Origin: JABSOG01 sp041583135
GTDB taxonomy: Bacteria > Pseudomonadota > Gammaproteobacteria > Enterobacterales > Alteromonadaceae
DNA length: 64,000 nucleotides
Assembly: GCA_041583135.1 (NCBI GenBank)
Contig: JBFHGJ010000001.1
Location: 62,001 to 126,000, forward strand
Direction: 5' to 3'
In this document: in pieces, positions 24,337 to 33,290 of the stretch
How positions within the stretch are numbered: the first letter of the stretch is position 1
How the letters are laid out: every line of letters starts with the position of its first letter
Program-made: the position numbers and the translations under genes
Notes under the pieces: generated by a model
What the model was told of the DNA's origin: nothing
Database searches by the model: none
What the model saw: the letters and a program-made list of their open reading frames with translations, nothing else

Positions 24337-25693
24337 ATCTAAATTATTGGTTGTTGAAGATGATGCCGGATTGCGCGAAGCGCTGATTGATACCTTAGAG
24401 ATCAGCGGCTATACCTGTGTTGCGGCAGACAACGCCGAACGCGCCATTATGCTACTCAAACAACACAAAGTGGACATGGTGATCTCCGATGTTCAGATGG
24501 GTGAGATCAGCGGCTTAGAGCTGTTGCGTTCAATCAAGCTCAATTATCCGACGCTGCCGGTGTTGATGATGACTGCCTATGCCACCATTGACGATGCCGT
24601 ACAGGCTATGCGTGAAGGGGCGGTGGATTATCTATCCAAACCATTTGCGCCTGAGGTATTGATGAACTTGGTTAGCAAATATGTACCGGCCAATAAAGTC
24701 GAGTCGCACCATCCGGTGGTGGCCGATGCCAAAAGTCTGCAATTGATTAAGCTGGCCGGTAAAGTGGCCAAATCCGATGCGACCGTCATGGTGCTAGGCC
24801 CGAGCGGCAGTGGTAAAGAAGTCTTGTCAAAATACATTCACGACCAGTCTAAAGCCTCCGACGGTCCGTTTGTCGCCATTAACTGTGCGGCCATTCCTGA
24901 CAATATGCTTGAGGCCACCTTATTCGGCTATGAAAAAGGCGCCTTTACCGGCGCAATCAATGCCTGTCCGGGTAAGTTTGAACAAGCGCAAAACGGCACC
25001 ATCTTACTCGATGAAATTACCGAGATGGACCTAAGTCTTCAAGCGAAACTGCTCAGGGTATTGCAAGAGCGAGAAGTCGAGCGTTTAGGGAGCCGTAAAA
25101 CCGTCAAACTCAATGTGCGAGTTATCGCCACCAGTAACCGAGATTTACGCGAGGCCGTAAAAGAAGGCAAATTTAGAGAAGACTTGTTCTATCGCCTCAA
25201 TGTTTTTCCATTGACTTGGCCTGCCTTGAGTGAGCGTAGAAATGACATTGTCCCTTTGGCTACGCATTTGATTGACCGTTACTGTCAACAATCTGGCGAA
25301 GCGGCGCCGCAGCTCAGCGCTTCGGCACAGGCCAAACTGCAAAATCACAGCTGGCCGGGTAATGTTCGTGAGTTGGATAATGTCATCCAGCGTGCCATGA
25401 TCATCAAGTCAGATGACAAGATTGACAGCGAAGACATCTTGTTGGAAAACATGGAAGCGGTGGCTGAGCCGACTGAAATTGCCGACATCACCTTAGATCC
25501 GACATCGACTTCGACCATCGATCCGATGTTTAAGAACGAGCTTAAAAATCAAGAGCACAAGATCATACTCGACACCTTGGCGTCCTGTAACGGTTCACGC
25601 AAAGGCGTATCGGAAAAACTCGGCATCAGCCCGCGCACCTTGCGCTACAAAATTGCCAAAATGAAAGAGCAGGGCATTGAAATCCCCGCTTAA
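24329..25693 (+). CDS. flrC: FlrC, sigma-54-dependent flagellar response regulator
   Basis: 454 residues. The receiver domain (1-120) has the acidic pair EDD and the phospho-Asp in VISDVQMG (near residue 54). The AAA+ domain has GPSGSGKEVLSKY, GAFTGA and FREDLFYRLNVFP. The C-terminal Fis HTH reads SEKLGISPRTLRYKIAKMKEQG. It activates class III genes with RpoN. The ATG is preceded by CAACAGGAG, whose nine bases are complementary to the anti-Shine-Dalgarno loop of the candidate sRNA at 2860-3102. Confidence 0.96.
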   Translation: MSKSKLLVVEDDAGLREALIDTLEISGYTCVAADNAERAIMLLKQHKVDMVISDVQMGEISGLELLRSIKLNYPTLPVLMMTAYATIDDAVQAMREGAVDYLSKPFAPEVLMNLVSKYVPANKVESHHPVVADAKSLQLIKLAGKVAKSDATVMVLGPSGSGKEVLSKYIHDQSKASDGPFVAINCAAIPDNMLEATLFGYEKGAFTGAINACPGKFEQAQNGTILLDEITEMDLSLQAKLLRVLQEREVERLGSRKTVKLNVRVIATSNRDLREAVKEGKFREDLFYRLNVFPLTWPALSERRNDIVPLATHLIDRYCQQSGEAAPQLSASAQAKLQNHSWPGNVRELDNVIQRAMIIKSDDKIDSEDILLENMEAVAEPTEIADITLDPTSTSTIDPMFKNELKNQEHKIILDTLASCNGSRKGVSEKLGISPRTLRYKIAKMKEQGIEIPA

Positions 25694-25698
25694 GCCAA

Positions 25699-25841
25699 AA
25701 AGCAAAACCCCGAGGTGCCGGAACAGTGTCGGACGCTGATTTTTTCGGTACTCATGTTTTGCTGGCTATTTCTTGTAGCATCAATGTTTGTTAAATGACT
25801 AGTCCCAATAAATATGGTGTCTGACACTAAATTTATTGGGA
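25699..25841. repeat. REP-like pair of imperfect palindromes after flrC
   Basis: The first palindrome spans about 25699-25772, with outer arms AGCAAAAC/GTTTTGCT and a core GTGTCGGACGCTGA. The second spans 25803-25841, with arms TCCCAATAAAT/ATTTATTGGGA and a core GTGTCTGACAC, followed by CGTTTTTATT. The shared GTGTC-GAC core in two opposed palindromes is typical of bacterial REP/BIME elements. The second unit could also terminate flrC transcription. Confidence 0.6.
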
Positions 25842-25912
25842 CGTTTTTATTGTTAACTTTCTGTTTATGGCTAATTTAACTGTAACCTATTGAAAAATAA
25901 CAGTTAAAAATG

Positions 25913-25927
25913 TGGCATACTCCCTGC
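25913..25927 (+). promoter_or_regulatory. Sigma-54 promoter of the fliE operon
   Basis: TGGCAT (25913-25918), five bases and CTGC (25924-25927) fit the RpoN consensus. The box ATTGAAAAATAAC at 25889-25901 is identical in sequence and in spacing (25 bp to the GG) to that before flrB. Confidence 0.85.
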
Positions 25928-25984
25928 ATTACTCTAGTTATCTTATTTCTGTTCAATTTTTTGACGTAGCAACTGGGGTAGACC

Positions 25985-26332
25985 ATGAATATTAAAGCCA
26001 ACGCCTTATACAGTGACTTGCAAGCCATGGCTTCGCAAGCCCGCCGTATGAATGACATTGCGCCAAACGTGGACAATACCGTTGTCGGCGGAGTCAACAA
26101 CTCCAGTCAGGCTGACTTTGCCGGTATGCTTAAGTCGGCTATCGATAACGTCAACTCTGTACAGAAACACTCGGGTGAATTGAAAACCGCCGTAGAAATG
26201 GGCGATAGAAACGTGTCTATGGCTGAGGCCATGATTGCGTCGCAAAAGGCCAGCGTTGCCTTTGAAGCGACTGTTCAGGTGCGCAACAAGTTACTTGAAG
26301 CGTACAAAGAAATCATGAGTATGCCGGTTTAA
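25985..26332 (+). CDS. fliE: Flagellar hook-basal body protein FliE
   Basis: 115 residues, typical. The conserved C-terminal half reads DFAGMLKSAIDNVNSVQ and the end EATVQVRNKLLEAYKEIMSMPV. FliE connects the MS ring with the proximal rod. First gene of the fliEFGHIJ operon, under the sigma-54 promoter at 25913. Confidence 0.96.
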   Translation: MNIKANALYSDLQAMASQARRMNDIAPNVDNTVVGGVNNSSQADFAGMLKSAIDNVNSVQKHSGELKTAVEMGDRNVSMAEAMIASQKASVAFEATVQVRNKLLEAYKEIMSMPV

Positions 26333-26352
26333 TTGGTTAAGGGGTAAGTGAC

Positions 26353-28074
26353 GTGGCTGAAGCAAGTGCATCAACAGATATGGTAGTCGCCAACGACGGG
26401 GCGGCCGACCCTTCTTCACAAGAACAAAAATCCGGCTTTATGGGCGGCTTTGGCGGCATCGATGTGCTGCGTCAGGTCACGCTCATTTTGGCGTTGGTGA
26501 TCTGTATCGGTATCGCTATCTCTATCTTTTTATGGGCCAAAGAGCCGGATATGCGTCCATTGCAGGCGGCTAAAACCGACCAAGAGCTGATCCAAACGCT
26601 CGACTTTTTGGCGCTGAACAATATTCAGTATCGCCTGGATGGCAAAACCATTCATATCCCAGAAGAAGACTACGAAAACGTCAAGTTGTTGATGATCCGT
26701 CAAGGCATCGAGCAAGGTGGCGGCGATGGCTTAGGCAGCGGTCATGACATCATCATGCAAGACCAAGGTTTTGGTGTCAGCCAGCGTATGGAGATGGCAC
26801 GTCTTAAGCTGTCGAAAGAAAATCAGATTGCCCGTACTTTAGAAAACCTCAACAACGTAACCAAGGCCAAAGTCTTATTGGCCATTCCTAAAGAGCAGAT
26901 CTTTGCCCGCAAGGCCAAACAACCGTCTGCCACCGTCGTACTGACCATCAAGCGCGGTCGCGTTTTAAGCTCAGAAGAAGTGGATTCGATTGTCGATATT
27001 ACCGCCTCTGCCGTGCAGGGGATGGAGCCGAGCCGTGTTACAGTTACTGATCAGAGCGGTCGTCTATTGAATTCCGGTTCACAAAATTCGATGTCTGCCC
27101 GTGCTCGCAAAGAATATGAAATCGAGCTTAAGCGTGAACAAGAGTACATCAATAAAATCGACAGTATTCTTATTCCTGTCATTGGCTTAGGAAATTATAC
27201 TGCACAGGTTGATGTGTCGATGGACTTCAGCCGGGTTGAAGAAACGCAAAAAAGCTATGACCCGGATATGCAGGCCACTCGCTCAGAAAACCTTATTGAA
27301 GACAACAATGTCGGTGGTATTGCCGCAGGTGTGCCGGGGGCGCTATCAAACAAGCCGCCACTCAATTCCAATATTCCAGAGACCGTCGGCACCGACAGCA
27401 GCAGTGAAAGTGTTGTGCCCGGCAGCACTCACAAGCAGACTACCCGCAACTATGAGTTGGATACCACAGTACGTCATAAATCTTCGCAAGTCGGTGTTAT
27501 TCAGCGTTTAACTGTGTCGGTTGCACTGGATTATCAACAACAGGAAGACGCCGAAGGCAATGTTACCCAAGTGCCTCGTACCGAAGCCGAATTGATGAAC
27601 ATTCGTCGCTTGTTGCAAGGCTCTATTGGCTTTGATCTACACCGAGGCGATACAGTTGAAGTCGTGGCTATTCCATTCCAGAAGGAAAAACCGGCACCAG
27701 CTATCGAATTACCGCTTTGGCAGCAGCCTTGGTTTATGAAAATGTTCCGTTTGGCCTTGGCCGCCCTCATCATCATCGTACTGATTTGGGTTGTGATGAA
27801 ACCAATGCTGAAGAAACTGATTTATCCTGAGGATACGCATGACGACTTCGAAGAAGATGCCTTCAGCAGCGGTCTTGATCTAGGCGACGATACGCTGGAT
27901 ATGCTGAGCAACGAGTTTGACGCCGGTGCGGTTGGCTTCTCACCTGACGGTACGCTACAATTGCCAGACCTACATGGCAATGAAGACTTGCTCAAAGCGG
28001 TTCGAGCGCTGGTAGCCAATGAGCCTGAGTTGTCTTCACAAGTGGTGAAAGCCTGGTTGAGCGAAGATGAGTGA
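26353..28074 (+). CDS. fliF: MS-ring protein FliF
   Basis: 573 residues starting at GTG 26353. It has an N-terminal membrane segment (about 37-58), periplasmic ring-building motifs, a conserved GLGSGHDIIMQ-type region and PSRVTVTDQSGRLLNSGSQ. The C-terminal membrane segment is at about 455-477 and the FliG-binding tail follows. It forms the inner-membrane ring that houses the export gate. It overlaps fliG by 8 nt. Confidence 0.97.
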   Translation: MAEASASTDMVVANDGAADPSSQEQKSGFMGGFGGIDVLRQVTLILALVICIGIAISIFLWAKEPDMRPLQAAKTDQELIQTLDFLALNNIQYRLDGKTIHIPEEDYENVKLLMIRQGIEQGGGDGLGSGHDIIMQDQGFGVSQRMEMARLKLSKENQIARTLENLNNVTKAKVLLAIPKEQIFARKAKQPSATVVLTIKRGRVLSSEEVDSIVDITASAVQGMEPSRVTVTDQSGRLLNSGSQNSMSARARKEYEIELKREQEYINKIDSILIPVIGLGNYTAQVDVSMDFSRVEETQKSYDPDMQATRSENLIEDNNVGGIAAGVPGALSNKPPLNSNIPETVGTDSSSESVVPGSTHKQTTRNYELDTTVRHKSSQVGVIQRLTVSVALDYQQQEDAEGNVTQVPRTEAELMNIRRLLQGSIGFDLHRGDTVEVVAIPFQKEKPAPAIELPLWQQPWFMKMFRLALAALIIIVLIWVVMKPMLKKLIYPEDTHDDFEEDAFSSGLDLGDDTLDMLSNEFDAGAVGFSPDGTLQLPDLHGNEDLLKAVRALVANEPELSSQVVKAWLSEDE

Positions 28075-29119
28075 TGTTGACCTTGACATCGACCTGTCCC
28101 CCTCGGAGGGGGGCTTCGATGTCAATAAGTTAGATGGCGTAGAAAAAGCCGCCATCTTACTGTTGAGTTTGTCCGAGGAGGACGCTGCACAAATACTCAA
28201 GCACCTTGAACCTAAGCAGGTGCAAAAAGTGGGGATGGTGATGGCGGGGGTAGATGACCTCAACCAATCGAAAATCGCCGCTGTACACCGCCAATTTATT
28301 GACCAGATCCAAAACTTCAGCACCATCGGCTTCCAATCTGAAAGCTTCATCAAAAATGCCCTTACCGCAGCCCTTGGCGAAGAAAAAGCCACCAACCTGA
28401 TTGAACAAATCGTACTGGGTAGTGGCGCCAAAGGATTGGACTCTTTGAAGTGGATGGACTCTAAGCAGGTGGCCAACATTATTCGCAACGAGCATCCGCA
28501 GATACAGACCATCGTTCTATCTTACTTGGAGCCGGAGCAAAGCGCCGAGATCCTCGGACAGTTTGCCGAGAAAGTCAGACTCGATTTGATGATGCGTATC
28601 GCCAACTTAGAAGAAGTACAACCTGCCGCTTTGCAGGAACTCAATGAGATCATGGAGAAACAGTTTGCCGGCCAGGCGGGAGCGCAAGCGGCGAAAATGG
28701 GCGGGCTAAAAGCGGCCGCCGACATCATGAACTATCTCGATACCAATATCGAAGGTCAGTTGATGGATTCGATTCGCGAGCACGACGAAGAATTGTCCCA
28801 GCAGATCCAAGACTTGATGTTCGTCTTTGAAAACTTACTCGACATTGAAGATAGGGGCATTCAAACCATTTTACGTGAAGTGCAGCAAGATGTGCTGATG
28901 CGGGCAATTAAAGGTGCCGACGACGGGCTCAAAGACAAGATCATGAACAACATGTCAAAACGTGCCGCCGATATGATGCGCGATGATCTCGAAGCGATGC
29001 CGCCGGTACGGGTCAGTGAAGTCGAAGCGGCACAAAAAGAAATTCTTTCAGTTGCCAGACGATTGGCCGATGCCGGAGAGATCATGCTAGGCGGTGGCGG
29101 CGGTGAAGAATTCCTGTAA
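28067..29119 (+). CDS. fliG: Motor switch protein FliG
   Basis: 350 residues. The N-terminal FliF-binding part has LDGVEKAAILLLSLSEEDA, the middle domain EHPQIQTIVLSYLEP with the EHPQ motif, and the C-terminal torque domain ends in the conserved charged helix (LMFVFENLLDIEDRGIQTILREV). It forms the rotor ring that contacts the stator. The N-terminus is acidic, DVDLDIDLSPSEGG. Its start lies inside the end of fliF. Confidence 0.97.
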   Translation: MSDVDLDIDLSPSEGGFDVNKLDGVEKAAILLLSLSEEDAAQILKHLEPKQVQKVGMVMAGVDDLNQSKIAAVHRQFIDQIQNFSTIGFQSESFIKNALTAALGEEKATNLIEQIVLGSGAKGLDSLKWMDSKQVANIIRNEHPQIQTIVLSYLEPEQSAEILGQFAEKVRLDLMMRIANLEEVQPAALQELNEIMEKQFAGQAGAQAAKMGGLKAAADIMNYLDTNIEGQLMDSIREHDEELSQQIQDLMFVFENLLDIEDRGIQTILREVQQDVLMRAIKGADDGLKDKIMNNMSKRAADMMRDDLEAMPPVRVSEVEAAQKEILSVARRLADAGEIMLGGGGGEEFL

Positions 29120-29137
29120 AATAAAAGTTTGAAGGTG

Positions 29138-29194
29138 ATGGCTGTTGCCGTTACTGTGAACCCGTTTGCCAAGCCGCTTATGTGGAAACCCTGA
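29138..29194 (+). CDS. Possible 18-residue leader peptide before fliH
   Basis: ATG 29138, preceded by GAAGG, opens a frame of 18 codons (MAVAVTVNPFAKPLMWKP) whose TGA overlaps the fliH ATG at 29194. The arrangement is typical of translational coupling. It may instead be chance, or a displaced original N-terminus of FliH. Confidence 0.35.
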   Translation: MAVAVTVNPFAKPLMWKP

Positions 29195-30024
29195 TGCCGC
29201 TACCCGATAGAAAAGTAAAGAAACTGCAAGAATTGACCGACGAAGAAATGGACTTGGTCAATTGGCACCTGCCTGATGTTGAGGACGACTTCAAAACCAA
29301 TACCGGCAAAACTACCGCCATGGGTAAGCCTCTCGATTGGTATTATGATAAAAAACCTCATCATCAAGAGGATGAGGAACAAGAGGAACAGCTACAACCG
29401 CTCACTGCTGAAGAAATCGAGGAGATACGACAGGCAGCCTATGAAGAAGGCATCTTGCAAGGCCACAACGACGGCTTTGAAAAAGGCCATGTCGAGGGGA
29501 TGGAAAAAGGCTACGCCGATGGGCTTGAAAAAGGCAAAGAAGAAGGTTTTGAGAGTGGGCTAGAACAGGGCCGTGAAGCCGTCGAGCAAATGGCGGCAAG
29601 ATGGCAGTCGATGATGGCGCAGTTGAATGCGCCGCTCAAAGAGGTCGATATCGAAGCCGAGCAGCAACTGGTTGAGCTGGCAGTGATGTTGGCCGAAGCG
29701 GTGGTTGGGGTCGAGGTTAAGACCAATCGCGAGGCGATTTTCAATACCCTGAATGAATCGGTCAAAGCCTTGCCCATTGCCGATGGAACCTGCGAGATTA
29801 GGGTGCATCCGGATGATCTAGAGCTCATCAAACAACACTACAGTGACGAGCAGTTATTGGAAAATGGCTGGCAAGTCAAATCCGATCCCACCATTGAAAT
29901 TGGCGGTTGCTTGGTAGAAAGCCGCACCTCATCAATCGATCAGCGTTTAAAAACCCGGTTGAACAACACCTTGGAAAGGTTTTTGCAAGATACCGGTATC
30001 GCTGAAGCTAGGGAAAAAGATTAG
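29194..30024 (+). CDS. fliH: Flagellar export apparatus protein FliH
   Basis: 276 residues from the ATG at 29194 (a GTG at 29182 is possible). The N-terminal part is acidic. A run of GxxxG repeats (GFEKGHVEGMEKGYADGLEK, residues about 90-125) forms the FliH dimer stalk, followed by the globular C-terminus. FliH holds the FliI ATPase inactive and docks it at the C-ring through FliN. fliI follows after 6 nt. Confidence 0.94.
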   Translation: MPLPDRKVKKLQELTDEEMDLVNWHLPDVEDDFKTNTGKTTAMGKPLDWYYDKKPHHQEDEEQEEQLQPLTAEEIEEIRQAAYEEGILQGHNDGFEKGHVEGMEKGYADGLEKGKEEGFESGLEQGREAVEQMAARWQSMMAQLNAPLKEVDIEAEQQLVELAVMLAEAVVGVEVKTNREAIFNTLNESVKALPIADGTCEIRVHPDDLELIKQHYSDEQLLENGWQVKSDPTIEIGGCLVESRTSSIDQRLKTRLNNTLERFLQDTGIAEAREKD

Positions 30025-30030
30025 TCCTAC

Positions 30031-31389
30031 ATGAATTATGAATCCGGCCCATTTTCACCGCGTCTGGCCCGCTACAAAAAGTTTGTTCGTCACGCCAAAC
30101 CTACGGCAGCCGGGCGCTTAACCCGTGTCGTCGGATTGACTTTAGAGGCGGTAGGCTGCCGTGCGCCCCTTGGCAGTTTGTGTCATGTCGAAACTTTGAC
30201 GCAAACCATCAGCGCCGAGATTGTCGGTTTCTCCGATGAAAGTATTTTTTTGATGCCGACCGAATCGGTGCAGGGCGTGCTGCCCGGCGCTCGGGTTGTG
30301 CCGCAAATGCAAGATACCGGCATACCAGTGGGCATGGCCCTATTGGGCCGAGTGATAGATGGTGCTGGTCGGCCGTTGGATGGCCTCGGGCCTTTAGGGG
30401 TCGAAGATACTGCCAACAATCTTGGTGTTGCCCTGAATCCTTTAGATAGACGTCCTATTCGCGAGCCACTTGATGTGGGTGTGCGTGCCATCAATTCAAT
30501 TATTACCGTTGGCCAAGGCCAGCGTATGGGTCTGTTTGCCGGCTCAGGTGTCGGTAAAAGTGTGCTGTTAGGTATGATGACTCGCGGTACGACGGCCGAT
30601 GTGGTGGTGGTGGGGCTTATCGGTGAGCGCGGCCGTGAGGTGAAGGAGTTTATTGAAGAAATTTTAGGTGAAGAGGGTCGCAAGCGTTCTGTTGTGGTCG
30701 CCGCGCCTGCCGATAACTCGCCATTGATGCGGCTTAAAGGTTGTGAAACGGCGGCAACCATTGCGGAATACTTTCGCGATCAGGGGCTTAACGTGCTGTT
30801 GTTGCTCGACTCGGTAACCCGATATGCACAAGCTCAGCGTGAAATCGCCTTGGCTGTGGGCGAGCCGCCAGCAACTAAAGGTTATCCGCCTTCGGTATTC
30901 GCCAAATTGCCAGCATTGATTGAAAGGGCGGGTAACGGTGGTGAAGGACAAGGTTCGATCACGGCTTTTTATACCGTTTTGACTGAAGGGGACGATTTAC
31001 AAGACCCCATCGCCGATGCGGCAAGGGCCATTTTGGATGGCCATATCGTACTGTCGCGGCAATTGGCCGACTCCGGTCATTATCCGGCGGTGGATATCGA
31101 AAAGTCTATCAGTCGTGTTATGCCAGCGGTCACCAGCGAAGAACACCAGTTGATCGCCCGCCAATTTAAACAGTTGTACTCTATCTATATGCAAAACAAA
31201 GATCTGATCTCTATCGGTGCCTACAGCAAAGGCTCTAACCCTGAAATTGACGCCGCCATCTTTATGATGCCCAAGTTCAAAGAGTTTTTGCAACAACGCA
31301 TGGTTGATGTCATCGGTTATGATCAATGTCTTGCCATGCTTGCTGATGTGATGGCGCCAGTGCAATCGACCAATGGTCAAGGCCAGTAA
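30031..31389 (+). CDS. fliI: Flagellum-specific ATPase FliI
   Basis: 452 residues. Walker A is GLFAGSGVGKSVLLGM (about 165-180), with the conserved GLIGERGREVKEFIE and LLLLDSVTRYAQAQREI (Walker B). It is the hexameric ATPase that feeds substrates to the export gate. No strong ribosome-binding site, so coupling to fliH is likely. Confidence 0.97.
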   Translation: MNYESGPFSPRLARYKKFVRHAKPTAAGRLTRVVGLTLEAVGCRAPLGSLCHVETLTQTISAEIVGFSDESIFLMPTESVQGVLPGARVVPQMQDTGIPVGMALLGRVIDGAGRPLDGLGPLGVEDTANNLGVALNPLDRRPIREPLDVGVRAINSIITVGQGQRMGLFAGSGVGKSVLLGMMTRGTTADVVVVGLIGERGREVKEFIEEILGEEGRKRSVVVAAPADNSPLMRLKGCETAATIAEYFRDQGLNVLLLLDSVTRYAQAQREIALAVGEPPATKGYPPSVFAKLPALIERAGNGGEGQGSITAFYTVLTEGDDLQDPIADAARAILDGHIVLSRQLADSGHYPAVDIEKSISRVMPAVTSEEHQLIARQFKQLYSIYMQNKDLISIGAYSKGSNPEIDAAIFMMPKFKEFLQQRMVDVIGYDQCLAMLADVMAPVQSTNGQGQ

Positions 31390-31409
31390 CGGCGTAAAGG
31401 AGCGATTCG

Positions 31410-31850
31410 ATGGCGATACAACAGTTGATCATGGTGGCCAAATTAGAGCAGGAAAAAGAAGACAAACTTGCGCGCGAGTTTCAACAGGCCCAGCAAAACC
31501 TTGAGCAGAACAAACAGAAGATGCAGGGCATCGAAAGCTATCGTATGGAATATTTGACACAAATGCGTAACGAAGCCAATCAAGGGATGAAGATCAACAG
31601 TTATGGTCACTACCAACAGTTTATCTCCAAGCTCGAAGAAGCCGTCAAACAACAATCTGAGGTGATCCGTACTGCCTTTAAAGTGGTAAATCAACGACGC
31701 ACCTTATGGCTTGAACAGCAACAAAAGCGCAAGGCGGTTGAAATGCTGATAGAGAAACATCGAGCCGCCGAACAGGCCAAAGCCGACCGCGCCGAACAGG
31801 CCCTGCTTGATGAAGTGGCGACGCAAAAGTTTTTTAGAACGCGAAAGTAA
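31410..31850 (+). CDS. fliJ: Flagellar export chaperone/stalk protein FliJ
   Basis: 146 residues, almost entirely a coiled coil rich in Glu, Gln and Lys, the usual size for FliJ. It links the FliI hexamer to FlhA and escorts chaperones. It follows fliI after 20 nt. A large hairpin (31857-31898) follows immediately. Confidence 0.92.
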   Translation: MAIQQLIMVAKLEQEKEDKLAREFQQAQQNLEQNKQKMQGIESYRMEYLTQMRNEANQGMKINSYGHYQQFISKLEEAVKQQSEVIRTAFKVVNQRRTLWLEQQQKRKAVEMLIEKHRAAEQAKADRAEQALLDEVATQKFFRTRK

Positions 31851-31856
31851 AAATAA

Positions 31857-31898
31857 CCAACACAACAAGCAACATTGACTTTGCTCAGGTTGTGTTGG
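31857..31898 (+). other. Long hairpin between fliJ and unknown gene pair
   Basis: Ten perfect base pairs CCAACACAAC/GTTGTGTTGG (31857-31866, 31889-31898) enclose a further AGCAA/TTGCT stem. No T run follows, so it resembles an RNA processing or stability element, or the border of an inserted segment, more than a terminator. Confidence 0.6.
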
Positions 31899-31965
31899 CA
31901 ATTTGCCAAATCAACGAGGGTGTACCAAACTCTTTGTTTTACCGTCCCTGTTTGGAGACTATTTC

Positions 31966-32610
31966 ATGAACATCAGAAGTTGCTTGCTGACCGCGCTGTT
32001 GTTTGCCTCACTGAATGTATTTGCCCAACAGTCGCTCACGCAATCCTCTAGCCAATTGACAAAAAACCTTCAACTGCCTGAACTCAATATACCGACTAAG
32101 CTTGTCTTAGATAACTCGCAGCTCTCTGAGGTCAATTCGTTTAAGTTACAGCTTCAGAACAATACGCTTGAGCAATATATTGAGGCAAACCGGTTGGCAC
32201 AAATTAAAAAGGTTAGCTTCACAGACGAGGAAACGCAGTTATTCAAAAAGTTTTTGCCGCCCAAAACGCCTATTGAGAAGCTGCCTGAGATCAAATATTA
32301 CTGGAAAAAGCTCAAGGAGGTTTGTCTTGCGTGTGCTGATGTCAGCGGCAGCCCACAGGCTGGAGATTTTCAGATCTCAGATTTCTATCGGCCTAGCGCT
32401 GGCGCAAGTGGTACTGGAAACATTGCCGCTCAGACTGATAAAGACGAGGCATCTGAGTGTGAAGTCCCCGGCTGGCTTGTGCAGCAGAAACTATTGCTGA
32501 TAGGTATCGCGTTAAAGCAAGGGGTTGAACTACCAACGATCGAAAAATACGCATGTGACAAAGGCTATATTACAGAGCTTATAGAGAGAATGAGTAAGGT
32601 TGAATCATGA
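31966..32610 (+). CDS. Unknown exported protein in the fli operon
   Basis: 214 residues from the ATG at 31966 (GGAG 8 nt upstream). A clear Sec signal peptide (about 1-21, cleavage after VFA) is followed by a soluble polar protein. It has a CLAC pair near residue 125 and two further cysteines (SECE and KYACDK), which could form disulfides in the periplasm. I recognise no family. It overlaps the next gene by 4 nt (ATGA), so the two are a unit. It sits where fliJ is normally followed directly by fliK, suggesting an envelope component added to this flagellum or an insertion. Confidence 0.8.
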   Translation: MNIRSCLLTALLFASLNVFAQQSLTQSSSQLTKNLQLPELNIPTKLVLDNSQLSEVNSFKLQLQNNTLEQYIEANRLAQIKKVSFTDEETQLFKKFLPPKTPIEKLPEIKYYWKKLKEVCLACADVSGSPQAGDFQISDFYRPSAGASGTGNIAAQTDKDEASECEVPGWLVQQKLLLIGIALKQGVELPTIEKYACDKGYITELIERMSKVES

Positions 32611-33125
32611 AAACAATAGCATGGATCGTTCTACTACTGTGCAGCAGCACGTTTAGTTGGGCCGCTGCCGAGAATGCGACAACACTTGAGCAAACCTATG
32701 TGCTTGAACGGCAAAAAGCAAGTATTGCCAGTGTTCAACGGGCTGAGAGCTTTGAACAGCTGCGCTTGGCCAATCGTGAAAAAGAAGTGTTGCACCGGCA
32801 AAAAACCTTTGAATTTCAATACATTCAAAGCTGGGTCATTTTCATCATGGTGATTGTGCTGGTGATGGGCGGTTTTGTCATGGCCTATCAGCAATTTAGA
32901 AAAGACATCAAAACGCCAGAACAAGAGGGCAATGGCGACTCACAGCAGAACAAGGATAACACCACCTTAGAGCTATCCACCTCGGGTATCAAGATTAGCT
33001 CATCTGTCATTGGTCTGATTGTTTTGGCCATGTCCTTTGCCTTCTTTTATATGTATATTACCCATGTATACAAAATAAACGACTTGTCTTTGCAGCCACA
33101 ACCGCAGCAAGAAAAGCAAAAGTAG
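32607..33125 (+). CDS. Unknown membrane protein partner of 31966
   Basis: 172 residues with a signal peptide (about 1-20, ending SWAAA), a helical, charged segment (25-70) likely to be a coiled coil, and two membrane segments (about 76-95 and 134-152). Between the membrane segments lies a polar stretch ending in LELSTSGIKISSSVIG. The second membrane segment, FFYMYITHVYKI, is followed by a short Gln-rich tail. Family not recognised. Translation is coupled to the upstream gene. The pair may form a small envelope complex around the flagellar base; that is inference from location. Confidence 0.78.
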   Translation: MKTIAWIVLLLCSSTFSWAAAENATTLEQTYVLERQKASIASVQRAESFEQLRLANREKEVLHRQKTFEFQYIQSWVIFIMVIVLVMGGFVMAYQQFRKDIKTPEQEGNGDSQQNKDNTTLELSTSGIKISSSVIGLIVLAMSFAFFYMYITHVYKINDLSLQPQPQQEKQK

Positions 33126-33136
33126 CGGGTTCCCTC

Positions 33137-33183
33137 GTTGAGTTTGTGATGAAAGGCCACATCGGATAAATCACAAACTCAAC
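33137..33183 (+). other. 14-bp perfect hairpin before fliK
   Basis: GTTGAGTTTGTGAT (33137-33150) pairs exactly with 33170-33183 around a 19-nt loop. It lies 12 nt after the unknown gene pair. There is no T run. With 31857-31898 it brackets the pair. Confidence 0.65.
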
Positions 33184-33290
33184 AATACCCGTAGCAACCG
33201 TTGTTTTTCATCCTTCAGTTATGCGTCACATTGGCCTAAATCTTGAATAACTCTTTGTCAAATCGCAGTCGATTGATTGGAGTAAATCCT

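Noticed and set aside
30706..30716. GCCGATAA-like string inside fliI, with similar strings in other coding genes
   Set aside because: They lie in frame as Ala-Asp-Asn or Ala-Asp-Lys codons and lack a correctly spaced -35, so they were not called FliA promoters.
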